Shown: positions 1-6,412 of the stretch, in pieces | Layout of the letters: each line of letters begins with the position of its first letter | Numbering within the stretch: position 1 is the stretch's first letter | DNA from: Deltaproteobacteria bacterium | Lineage (GTDB): Bacteria; Desulfobacterota; DSM-4660; Desulfatiglandales; Desulfatiglandaceae | Assembly: GCA_003646995.1 (NCBI GenBank) | Contig: QMLZ01000039.1 | Span: 1-17,303, forward strand | Length of the DNA stretch: 17,303 nucleotides | Direction of reading: 5' to 3' | Notes under the pieces: generated by a model | What the model was told of the DNA's origin: nothing | The model's database searches: none | Seen by the model: the letters and a program-made list of their open reading frames with translations, nothing else | Made by a program: the position numbers and the translations under genes

Positions 1-1459
1 CAGGCACTAGGACATATTCCCTTCCTACTCCATTCTCATCACATATAACCCCGGGCATTCCCTCTTTGAGTCTGCCATTTGGCAAGAGTACCCCCATCTT
101 CCGCATCACCGCTATTGCATCAATGAGACCAGAGCCGCAAATCCCCACTGGTGGAATATTTTCATCGTCACCGAGTACTGACCACGTAGGGCCTCCAGTG
201 CGAGAATCCAACTCCACCTTATGTATAGCCCCGGACACTGCTCGCATACCGCACGATATCTGTGCTCCTTCCAGGGCTGGCCCTGTAGCACAACTTGTGG
301 CCCACAGGCCGTCTCGGTTCCCAAGCACTAGCTCTCCATTGGTTCCGATATCCACAATCAAACACATCTCGTCGCGTAGGAACGGCTTTTCGGCAAGAAT
401 CGCTCCTACGGTATCTCCTCCAACAAAACCCGAAATAACGGGAAAAAGATACACATTTGTCCCTGGATTTAAATTTAGCCCGACCTCTTCGGCGCGCAGA
501 TCTCTGGGCGAGCTCAACACTGGAAGATATGGCCATACACCCAGCCCATGTGGATGAAAACCGATGAAAATTTGCTCCATGGTAGTATTTCCTACGAGGG
601 TAACTTCGTCAATATCCTCAGCGGAAGCTCCTACTTCTTCCACACATCTGCCTAGAAGATAGTTAATACCTTCAACGACTATTTGCTGGAGAATGGCTAG
701 CCCGTCTTCCCTGTTGTCAGTCATAGCAATCCTGCTTATGACGTCCTCACCATAACGTCTCTGCGGATTTACAGAGGCCGATGATGCTATAACTTCTCCT
801 GTGTGAAAATCACACAAATAGGCAGCCAGAGTAGTAGTACCCACATCCACTGCCAGGCCGAGGCTCCTGCTCTTATTTCCAGGGATGACAGCAGTGATTC
901 CCCTCTTCAAATGGTTTACAAGTGTAATCTCTCCTTCATATGCCTCTGGCCGACTTAGCTGACGCAGGGCCCCGAGATCTTCAATGAAAACTTCATGACC
1001 GGCCACTCTCGTAGCACGTTCAGCTACCCAACTAGCTCCGTCCGCCAATATACCATCCTTCGGCTCGGGTAGTTCATCTTTCTGAAGTCCGATCCTTTCA
1101 ACCATTGGGTCAAATGGGTATTTACCCCTGAGTCCTGTCTTTCCACGGGCCTCCCGGCTATCTGCCATCTGTTCAGGGATCGTTATTGTCACATCTCCTT
1201 GAATCTGCGCCTGGCAAGCAAGCCGATATGACCTCTTAATTTCATCTGGCGAAAATATACCCAGCTCCGATTCTGTGAGTGCCGACAAATTGTGGGGTGG
1301 GTCCACAATTACCCGGCACTTGCCACAAAGCCCTTTACCACCGCAATCTGCCCTAAGCGGGATATTTATGATGCCGGCTGCTTCGTAAATGCTCGTGCCT
1401 GCAGGCGCCTTGGCCTGCACACCCATTGGTTCAAATGTGATCTTGTAGTGTTCTGCCAT
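1..1459 (-). CDS. Corrinoid-activating ferredoxin/ASKHA ATPase (RACo/DUF4445 family), C-terminus cut off by window edge
   Basis: Probable reductive activator that uses ATP and a 2Fe-2S cluster to return inactive Co(II) corrinoid proteins to Co(I). The frame is open from an ATG at 1459 to the left edge (486 codons), so the stop lies outside. An AAAGG ribosome binding site precedes the ATG. The N-terminal ferredoxin domain has cysteines at about residues 39, 45 and 48 (C-x5-C-x2-C) and a fourth at about 83, in RLACQAQ. An ASKHA domain follows, beginning near GLAVDVGTTTLAAYL, with later glycine-rich signatures VDIGTNGEL and CATGPALEG. This architecture matches the bacterial RACo family; methanogen RamA, which carries 4Fe-4S clusters, does a similar job with a different fold. 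In this setting it would serve the two corrinoid proteins encoded at 4718-6149. It is separated from them by decayed pyl genes and probably has its own promoter, which I could not identify. Family assignment is strong; the exact partner is inferred. Confidence 0.9.
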   Translation of the reverse strand, partial: MAEHYKITFEPMGVQAKAPAGTSIYEAAGIINIPLRADCGGKGLCGKCRVIVDPPHNLSALTESELGIFSPDEIKRSYRLACQAQIQGDVTITIPEQMADSREARGKTGLRGKYPFDPMVERIGLQKDELPEPKDGILADGASWVAERATRVAGHEVFIEDLGALRQLSRPEAYEGEITLVNHLKRGITAVIPGNKSRSLGLAVDVGTTTLAAYLCDFHTGEVIASSASVNPQRRYGEDVISRIAMTDNREDGLAILQQIVVEGINYLLGRCVEEVGASAEDIDEVTLVGNTTMEQIFIGFHPHGLGVWPYLPVLSSPRDLRAEEVGLNLNPGTNVYLFPVISGFVGGDTVGAILAEKPFLRDEMCLIVDIGTNGELVLGNRDGLWATSCATGPALEGAQISCGMRAVSGAIHKVELDSRTGGPTWSVLGDDENIPPVGICGSGLIDAIAVMRKMGVLLPNGRLKEGMPGVICDENGVGREYVLVP

Positions 1460-1892
1460 TTATTCTACCTTTCGCTGATATCGCCCAGAAGCCCAAGGAA
1501 AAATCTCACTATTTTCTTTCCCGATGCCGCTATCCTTAATCAATATTATTTTTTCTTGCCAATTGGAAAAAGATGCCCTGGGCTTTTGTTGTAATTGAGA
1601 CCTAGACTTTTATCATAAGCCTCTTAGTTAGGCAAACCCAATGCGACATAGCGATACCCTGTGAAAAACCTGCCCTATACATGGGCTCATAACCTAATGC
1701 ACATGTTCGAAAGGTCTATGGAAACCCGAAAAATCTTAAAGGGGCTCCCTTGTTTGAAAAATAATGCCACGTAAAGGCCTTACGTTTTTCTATTGCACTG
1801 TCAGTTGAAGACGCCATATTACTTTTTTGTGGCAGAGAGAAGAGTCCTTACATACAAAAAACGATCTCCTTTTTCCAAACAAAAAAAGATGT
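1460..1892. other. Intergenic stretch without a supported gene
   Basis: No convincing protein or RNA gene is visible. A small inverted repeat at 1769-1785 (ACGTAA, 5-base loop, TTACGT) is followed on the plus strand by a run of five T and could be a weak terminator, but no plus-strand gene ends just before it. On the minus strand, a frame from 1817 to 1536 is interrupted only by two TAG codons (1716-1718 and 1602-1604) before a TAA. It resembles no family I know. The stretch should contain the promoter of the corrinoid-activating protein, but I found no clear -35/-10 pair. It may also hold unrecognisable pyl debris, because pylC and pylSn are missing here. Confidence 0.5.
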
Positions 1893-2263
1893 ATGACCCG
1901 ATTGATTAGTCAAGATGTAGCAAACATAGGAATCGAACTTGAGGAATTTGACCTGGGATTGAGGGAGAAACCCAGGCATACCTTGCTTGAAATTGGTTGC
2001 CATGCCGCCGGCATAGCCAAGATATCCGCCAAATCGGTGATTTCGAGCTTGAACACTGCTGTGGTACCCATCACATGTAGCAGAGGAATCATAGCTTGAT
2101 CATCGAAGCGACCAACTCTCCTAATGTTATTGACGCAAGATATCTTGGCCCCTACACTCGTATCGCCGCGCCTGGCATGCCTTTGGGAATCAATGTGGAA
2201 GCTTATGAAAAAGTGGCCTCCACGCCCTGGAGCTTACCACCTATCACAGCTGCTAACATGTAA
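1893..2263 (+). pseudogene. pylD: pylD remnant with large internal, out-of-frame deletion
   Basis: PylD oxidises the lysyl-methylornithine intermediate to pyrrolysine in the last step of pyrrolysine synthesis. From ATG 1893, 68 codons match the PylD N-terminus, including VVPITCSRGIIA, which corresponds to the VPVTSGNGIIG stretch of archaeal PylD. The frame then stops at TGA 2097-2099. From 2096, in another frame, the C-terminal part appears: LIIEATNSPNVIDARYLGP and IAAPGMPLGIN, up to TAA 2261-2263. The middle of the protein, including the Rossmann glycine motif, is gone, so roughly 130-140 residues have been lost at a junction near 2095. A further frameshift near the end is likely, because HALEL in the alternative frame resembles the usual ending. 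It lies on the opposite strand to pylSc/pylB, unlike the usual co-directional pylSc-B-C-D order, which implies an inversion. Its end overlaps the pylB remnant tail-to-tail by 11 bases. Identification comes from remembered family sequences, not a database search. Confidence 0.78.
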
Positions 2264-3008
2264 CAGCCTCTTTCCCGTATTTTTCTTTCACTCTTTTGCC
2301 CCGCGCTGCTATCCACTGAAAATAGGTATCACGGGATGCAACTTCAAGGCCATATGACTCAAGCACCCCTCGCACACTCTCGGCTGTTCTTCGTGCATCC
2401 TAAATATCAAGGGAATTCTGTGCAACACCTACCAACCCTTGCCCGGGATGAACAAGTGATGTCACTACATTCGCACCGGCATCCAGCCAAGGCCTCAGCC
2501 CTGCAAGGCCTCTCACGTCCAGGAAGGCCGGAATCAATCTGTCAGGAAATGCCAAGCGCATGACAGATGTGATCATCAAAGCCCTCACAGAATCTGGTGC
2601 GGTATTGCCTTCCATGGGAGTACCCCTTTGACGCACGAAATTCATAACTCTCACTTGATCAGCGCCAAAAGATCGCATAACTTCAATAGAGTCAGCAATA
2701 TCATCGTCATTTTCACCTATTCCACACAATAACCCTTCCTCGATTAACATTCCCAGTTTGTGGGCGAAGCATTTCCTAGTGAGACGCTCTTCTTAGCTCT
2801 GATTCACTCTTAGTTTATTGAACAGTACTGGATTATGTGTCTCTTGGTAGCACGCGTACCATGTCGCACCTGCGCTCTTTAAATTCTCTAAGGCGTATTC
2901 AGGAATGACTCCGGGTGAAATCATCACAGGTAAGCCTGTTGCAGATATGACAGCACGGACCAGAGAAGCCAGCTCATCAAAACCATCATACCCATCTGCC
3001 GTTTGTCT
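2253..3008 (-). pseudogene. pylB: pylB C-terminal remnant (methylornithine synthase), fused in frame to pylSc, with internal TAA and TAG
   Basis: PylB is the radical SAM mutase that makes 3-methylornithine from lysine, the first step of pyrrolysine synthesis. PylB-like sequence starts near 3008, directly after the PylSc end and in the same frame. It contains GLPVMISPGVIPEYAL and YQETHNPVLFNKLRV, and after a TAA at 2793-2795 it continues in frame with KLGMLIEEGLLCGIGEND, QVRVMNFVRQRGTPMEG, AFPDRLIPAFLDV and AGANVVTSL. A TAG at 2400-2402 follows SLDI at a position where archaeal PylB has Glu. The frame then runs on for 48 more residues to TAG 2253-2255. About the first 115-120 residues are missing, including the CX3CX2C cysteines that bind the radical SAM 4Fe-4S cluster. 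The copy would therefore be inactive even if both internal stops were suppressed. The TAA fits a single-base change in a Tyr codon and the TAG one in a Glu codon. Confidence 0.85.
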
Positions 3009-3826
3009 TCCAAGGCTAACTAGACTGTGCCCTAATTTTCCAAGACTTCCATTACCATGAGAGGCCATCAGTAGCCGCTCCAGCCCAAACCCTATTCCAA
3101 CCCATGTTTCCGCTATCTTCCACGGCCGATCAAGAGGGTGAGGCCCCATAGCCCCCGAACCCAACTCGACATCTTCTTCTGCACCGACTATATCGAGCGT
3201 TTCCTCGTAAACTCCTGATTTTTCGATTTTAAATTTGTAATTCTTTAAGCCTGCCGCTTGAACAACCAAGTCAGCAAGCTCCTGTAACCTCTGCCTTCGA
3301 GATCTGTTCTGTAAACCCATCTCTACCAAACTGAACATGGTAAATTCACTAAAATGGTATGCACCTTGGCTCTCCTTGCGGAAGCAAGGCCCTACTTCAA
3401 AAATTCGTAGCAGGTTTTTCCCGTAGCCGAAGAAGATCCTTAAAGGACAAAATACAAATGTGGCGCGAGCATAGGGCACAGGCACTTGTTTCCACTGAGC
3501 CAATAAATCTGCGAGGCGAGGGGATGCCCCTCATTAATCCCCATCTTGGAAAGCAGACCCCTCGACATAATAATGGGAGTTACAACCTGAGAAAAACCAT
3601 GCTCTATGAGAAGGTCGGAAAGGCGCCTTTCTAGCTCTATAAGAGAAGGACGCAATCGGTTTTTGCCGAATTCAATGAGCCTTTCACGTTGTCGCCTAGC
3701 CAGCTTCTTTTCCAGGATCTGGTATTGCCGATCTCGCTCATCAGGACTGCTATGATGCCTTTGTAAACCCACTACGTCAGCATCTAAATTTCTCAAACGG
3801 CGGTATTGGATTTCAGACCATGGCAC
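3009..3826 (-). pseudogene. pylS: pylSc remnant: pyrrolysyl-tRNA synthetase catalytic domain with two frameshifts
   Basis: PylSc is the class II synthetase domain that charges tRNA-Pyl with pyrrolysine; bacteria encode it separately from PylSn. The likely start is GTG 3826 (VPWSEIQYRRLRNLD), which lines up with the Desulfitobacterium PylSc start. The first frame runs through HGFSQVVTPIIMS and PMLAPHLY and stops at TAA 3440-3442. The match resumes two frames over with LLRIFEVGPCFRKESQG (motif 2), FTMFSLVEMG, SGAMGPHPLDRPW and WVGIGFGLERLLM (motif 3). Between LY and LRIFEVG there are 41 bases where 39 are expected. Removing one T near 3441 and one G near 3410 restores a sensible 13-residue link, so two single-base insertions are likely. 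The active-site Asn that contacts the pyrrolysine carbonyl (N346 in M. mazei) is Ser here. The last few residues are replaced by the fusion to pylB. It overlaps the possible read-through tail of the gene upstream. Confidence 0.88.
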
Positions 3827-3879
3827 TACGAAGGGATTCCATCCTTTCCGCCTCTGACCTGGAAGTGGGCCGGGCAACC

Positions 3880-4677
3880 CTAAAATTCAAATTTTTTCTC
3901 CCTATACGCCGTGAGGTAGCCCATACAAAACTCATCTCTCCCTGCCAGAGTTTCGGCGGAAATAATGCTCGCCATCATCCCTTTGTCCAAAGGATTAACA
4001 ATGGCACCATCTAGACCTTTAGCTATTGCCATCGCCATGAAAACTTGATTCATGAACTTTCTGGCTGCAAGCCCATAGGAAATATTGGACAGGCCACACA
4101 TGGTATGAATACCCTCAAACGTGGTCATGATCATCTCTACTGCATCGAGAAATTCAATCCCAAATTTACTGTTTGTGGCTACAGGCTGGACCAGGGGATC
4201 AACATATATGTTATCAAGAGGAATCCCATTTTGTACCAGCCCATTGACCAGCTTTTCCGCAATTGCCATCCTTTGCTCTGTGGTCTCGGGCATGCCTTCA
4301 TCACTCATACACAGGGCAATAATCTTGAACTCAGTACCTGATATGATCGGCAGTAACTTTTCGTATCGCTCTTTTTCAAGGGAAATAGAATTGATCATAG
4401 GGGTCCCTTTGTGCACAGCAAGGGCCGCCTCAATCGCCTTTGGATCCGGGCTATCAATGGCACACGGTGCATCAACAGCTTCCTGCACATTCTTTACGAG
4501 CCATGTCAGGTATTCCGGCTCCTTTCCCACAAAAATGCCTGCATTTACGTCAATATAATCGGCTCCGGCTTCAAACTCTTTTTTTGCTATCCTTTGTATG
4601 CTATCAGTATCCCCTGCTTCAATTGCTGTTCCAATAGCCTTTCGGCTGGCATTGATAAGTTCTCCGACAATAATCAT
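3880..4677 (-). CDS. Methyl-corrinoid protein:tetrahydrofolate methyltransferase (MtgA-like, pterin-binding family)
   Basis: Transfers the methyl group from a methylated corrinoid protein to tetrahydrofolate, feeding the Wood-Ljungdahl or folate C1 pathway. The 265-residue TIM-barrel protein shows the pterin-binding signature: GELINASRK near the start, AGADYIDVNAG, a PCAIDSPDPKAIEAAL strand, PMINSISLE, and GLSNISYGL near the C-terminus. I chose ATG 4677 because AAAGGAG sits about 10 bases upstream; the earlier in-frame ATG at 4701 would place that ribosome binding site inside the gene. It starts about 40 bases after the corrinoid protein gene at 4718-5356, the usual mtgC-mtgA type pairing. 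It ends in TAG (3880-3882), which is notable in a pyrrolysine-decoding cell: read-through would add 17 codons and then meet a second TAG at 3826-3828. MtgA and MtvA-type enzymes share this fold. The upstream methyl donor is inferred from context. Confidence 0.9.
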   Translation of the reverse strand: MIIVGELINASRKAIGTAIEAGDTDSIQRIAKKEFEAGADYIDVNAGIFVGKEPEYLTWLVKNVQEAVDAPCAIDSPDPKAIEAALAVHKGTPMINSISLEKERYEKLLPIISGTEFKIIALCMSDEGMPETTEQRMAIAEKLVNGLVQNGIPLDNIYVDPLVQPVATNSKFGIEFLDAVEMIMTTFEGIHTMCGLSNISYGLAARKFMNQVFMAMAIAKGLDGAIVNPLDKGMMASIISAETLAGRDEFCMGYLTAYREKKFEF

Positions 4678-4717
4678 CGCCTTTTTTCTCCTTTTGCTCA
4701 CTGGTTGAGATTGCCAC

Positions 4718-5356
4718 TTAGCTCACAAGGGCTTTCGCTTTTTCCACGGCAGCGGCAGCATTGGAACCATATCCATCAGCACCTATCTTATCCGCAAAAT
4801 CTTGGGTTACTGGAGCGCCACCAACCATCACCTTCACCTGCTCCCGGAAACCTGCCTCTGTGATCGCCTGAATTGTCTCTTCCATCTTCGGCATAGTCGT
4901 GGTCAACAACGCTGACATCCCAACAATATCAGGCTTATGCTCTTTGATCGCATCCACAAAGGCTTGAGGCTTGATCCCTGTGCCCAGGTTTACAACGTTA
5001 AATCCTGCTCCTTCAAGAAGCATAGCCACGAGGTTCTTCCCAATATCATGCAGATCCCCTTCCACCGTGCCGATGACAAACGTGCCTGCACTCGATGTCT
5101 CATCACCTACCAAGAGTGGCTTCAAAATATCCAGAGCACCCTGCATGGTCCGTGCTGAAAGCAATACCTCAGGGATAAACATCTCACCTGTTTTCATCCT
5201 CCTGCCTACTATGTCCATCCCAGGCAAAAGCCCGGAATCAATAATTTCCTTTGCCGCCTTGCCCTGCTCGAGGGCCTGGTTCACCGCAGTCTTTAGTTCA
5301 TCGAGTTTCCCTGTTATGACCAACTGCACCATCTTTTCATATATCTCTTCTGCCAT
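4718..5356 (-). CDS. Methyltransferase cognate corrinoid protein (MtgC/MttC-like)
   Basis: Carries the cobamide that accepts a methyl group from a substrate-specific methyltransferase and passes it on. The 212-residue protein has the standard two-part fold. An N-terminal four-helix cap (residues about 1-88, with DSGLLPGMDIVG and FIPEVLLSARTM) is followed by a B12-binding Rossmann domain. The base-off/His-on motif is DLHDIG at residues 101-106, with His103 the lower cobalt ligand. It continues with GFNVVNLG, DIVGMSALLTTTM and VMVGGAPV. GGAGGAGAGG-type spacing on the mRNA gives a strong ribosome binding site just before ATG 5356. It is followed closely by the MtgA-like methyltransferase, which is probably its partner, and preceded by a 145-base gap and a second corrinoid gene. 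I cannot decide from sequence alone which methylamine enzyme feeds it. Confidence 0.93.
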   Translation of the reverse strand: MAEEIYEKMVQLVITGKLDELKTAVNQALEQGKAAKEIIDSGLLPGMDIVGRRMKTGEMFIPEVLLSARTMQGALDILKPLLVGDETSSAGTFVIGTVEGDLHDIGKNLVAMLLEGAGFNVVNLGTGIKPQAFVDAIKEHKPDIVGMSALLTTTMPKMEETIQAITEAGFREQVKVMVGGAPVTQDFADKIGADGYGSNAAAAVEKAKALVS

Positions 5357-5429
5357 TTTCCTCTCCTCCTAATAACGCTCGAAAATACAGCTCTGGGCAA
5401 GAAAGCGATGATTCGATATACCCAAAATT

Positions 5430-5447
5430 TTGTCTCACTTGAAACAA
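5430..5447. promoter_or_regulatory. Imperfect dyad between the two corrinoid protein genes
   Basis: The 18 bases TTGTCTCACTTGAAACAA form an inverted repeat with two mismatches per half. They lie in the 145-base gap between the corrinoid genes, about 75 bases before the ATG at 5356. They could be an operator or chance. No convincing promoter hexamers accompany them. Confidence 0.22.
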
Positions 5448-5501
5448 AAGTCTTACATTAGCTATATCCCATTTTCAGGACTGGCCCCGAAGCACAACAG
5501 G

Positions 5502-6149
5502 TCATGATGTGAGCAGTTTCTTCACCTTCACGACCGCATCTTGAGCATCCTCAGCATATGCATCTGAGCCAATATTTGCGGCCCACCTAGCAGTCACTGG
5601 TGCCCCTCCGACAATCGTCTTGAACTTATCTCGTAGACCTGCGGTTTTCAGGGCCTGTTCTAGTTCCTTTTGCCGAGACATGGTAGTGGTCAGCAACGCA
5701 CTCGTCCCAATAATGTCGGCCTTCACCCTAAGTGCTTCTTCGATAATCCGATCCGTATCAACGTCACGGCCAAGATCATAAACCGTGTAGCCGTTTGCTT
5801 GAAGCAATGCAACTACGATGCATTTCCCAATATCATGCACATCTCCCTTTACGGTAGCGATAACTATGCTGCCGTTGCATTCTTCGCTTTCCCTTGATGG
5901 CAAAGCGCTGTTCACCATCTCCGTCACGCTTTTCATGACATCCGCAGCCTGCACTAATTCAGGTAAGAACACCATTCCTCTTCCAAAAAGGTCTCCCACT
6001 TCATTTATACCAGGGATAAATCCATTATTCATAATCTCCAAAGGATCCTCTCCATCTGCAATGAGCTTTTCAACAAGTCGCACCGCCTTTTCTTTGTCAT
6101 GATCAACAATTGCCTGTTTTGCCTCTTTCAAAACATCTTCAGGAATCAT
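5502..6149 (-). CDS. Dimethylamine/trimethylamine corrinoid protein (MtbC/MttC-like)
   Basis: The second corrinoid protein, 215 residues, likely partner of the MttB and MtbB methyltransferases encoded just upstream. The N-terminal helical cap (about residues 1-90) has NNGFIPGINEVG and FLPELVQAADVM. The B12 domain has DVHDIG at 103-108, with His105 the cobalt ligand, then GYTVYDLGRDV, IIGTSALLTTTM and TIVGGAPV. AAAGGAG lies eight bases before ATG 6149. The gene starts 38 bases after the tRNA-Pyl gene and should be on the same transcript as mttB-mtbB-pylT. It is clearly diverged from its neighbour at 4718-5356, so the two are not a recent duplication. The stop is TGA. Whether it should be called MtbC or MttC cannot be settled from the sequence. 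Confidence 0.93.
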   Translation of the reverse strand: MIPEDVLKEAKQAIVDHDKEKAVRLVEKLIADGEDPLEIMNNGFIPGINEVGDLFGRGMVFLPELVQAADVMKSVTEMVNSALPSRESEECNGSIVIATVKGDVHDIGKCIVVALLQANGYTVYDLGRDVDTDRIIEEALRVKADIIGTSALLTTTMSRQKELEQALKTAGLRDKFKTIVGGAPVTARWAANIGSDAYAEDAQDAVVKVKKLLTS

Positions 6150-6175
6150 AGATCATTCTCCTTTCCACTTTCACC

Positions 6176-6190
6176 CCAACAATATGTTGG
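6176..6190. repeat. Short palindrome overlapping the tRNA-Pyl CCA end
   Basis: CCAACA, three-base loop ATA, TGTTGG. In the minus-strand transcript this forms a six-base-pair hairpin that begins with the CCA terminus of tRNA-Pyl and reaches into the leader of the next corrinoid gene. It might guide 3' processing of the embedded tRNA or limit read-through. It has no following U-run, so it is not a normal terminator. Confidence 0.4.
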
Positions 6191-6261
6191 CGGGGAGTCC
6201 GGGAGTTGCACCCGGCTGCGTGGATTTAGAGTCCACGTGATCCCATTGCGATCCACCCCCC
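6188..6261 (-). tRNA. pylT: tRNA-Pyl, anticodon CUA
   Basis: Amber-suppressor tRNA that inserts pyrrolysine at UAG. The 74 bases fold with the hallmarks of tRNA-Pyl. The acceptor stem has 7 bp (GGGGGGU, including one G-U pair), followed by a single base before the D arm and a four-pair D stem GATC/GATC. The anticodon stem has six pairs (CGTGGA/TCCACG) around the loop CTCTAAA, with CUA at 6227-6229. The variable loop has only three bases (CAG). The T stem is CCGGG/CCCGG with loop TGCAACT, lacking the normal TTC. The discriminator is G and CCA is encoded. It resembles Desulfitobacterium tRNA-Pyl, though its D loop is larger (7 bases). It lies between mtbB and a corrinoid gene in the same direction, with no obvious promoter of its own, so it is probably cut out of the operon mRNA. 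All stems are intact. Confidence 0.97.
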
Positions 6262-6412
6262 GCATTCTTAACAAAGCCTAATCTTAAATACCAACGTGTA
6301 GCCCGCCTCACATTCGGTTAAATGGATGGAATAGTGCTCTGTTTACTGGGCAAAAAAACAGATATTGTCAGAGGCACCACCAAATCAATTTATCTTCGAC
6401 ACCTATGAATCT

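Noticed and set aside
66..557. Plus-strand open frame of 163 codons
   Set aside because: It is the antisense shadow of the corrinoid-activating protein gene, which shows clear family motifs on the minus strand.
1769..1789. Possible terminator (6-bp stem plus five T) on the plus strand
   Set aside because: The stem is short and no plus-strand gene ends before it; kept only as a remark on the intergenic stretch.
1536..1817. Minus-strand frame of 93 codons interrupted only by two TAG codons, in the gap before the corrinoid activator
   Set aside because: In a UAG-decoding organism this is tempting, but the frame length without TAA/TGA is not rare by chance, there is no ribosome binding site, and the product resembles no family I know.
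3484..3503. A separate start for the second pylSc piece at 3503
   Set aside because: The sequence before about 3430 in this frame does not resemble PylSc; it is out-of-frame overlap caused by the insertions, so no independent gene is supported.
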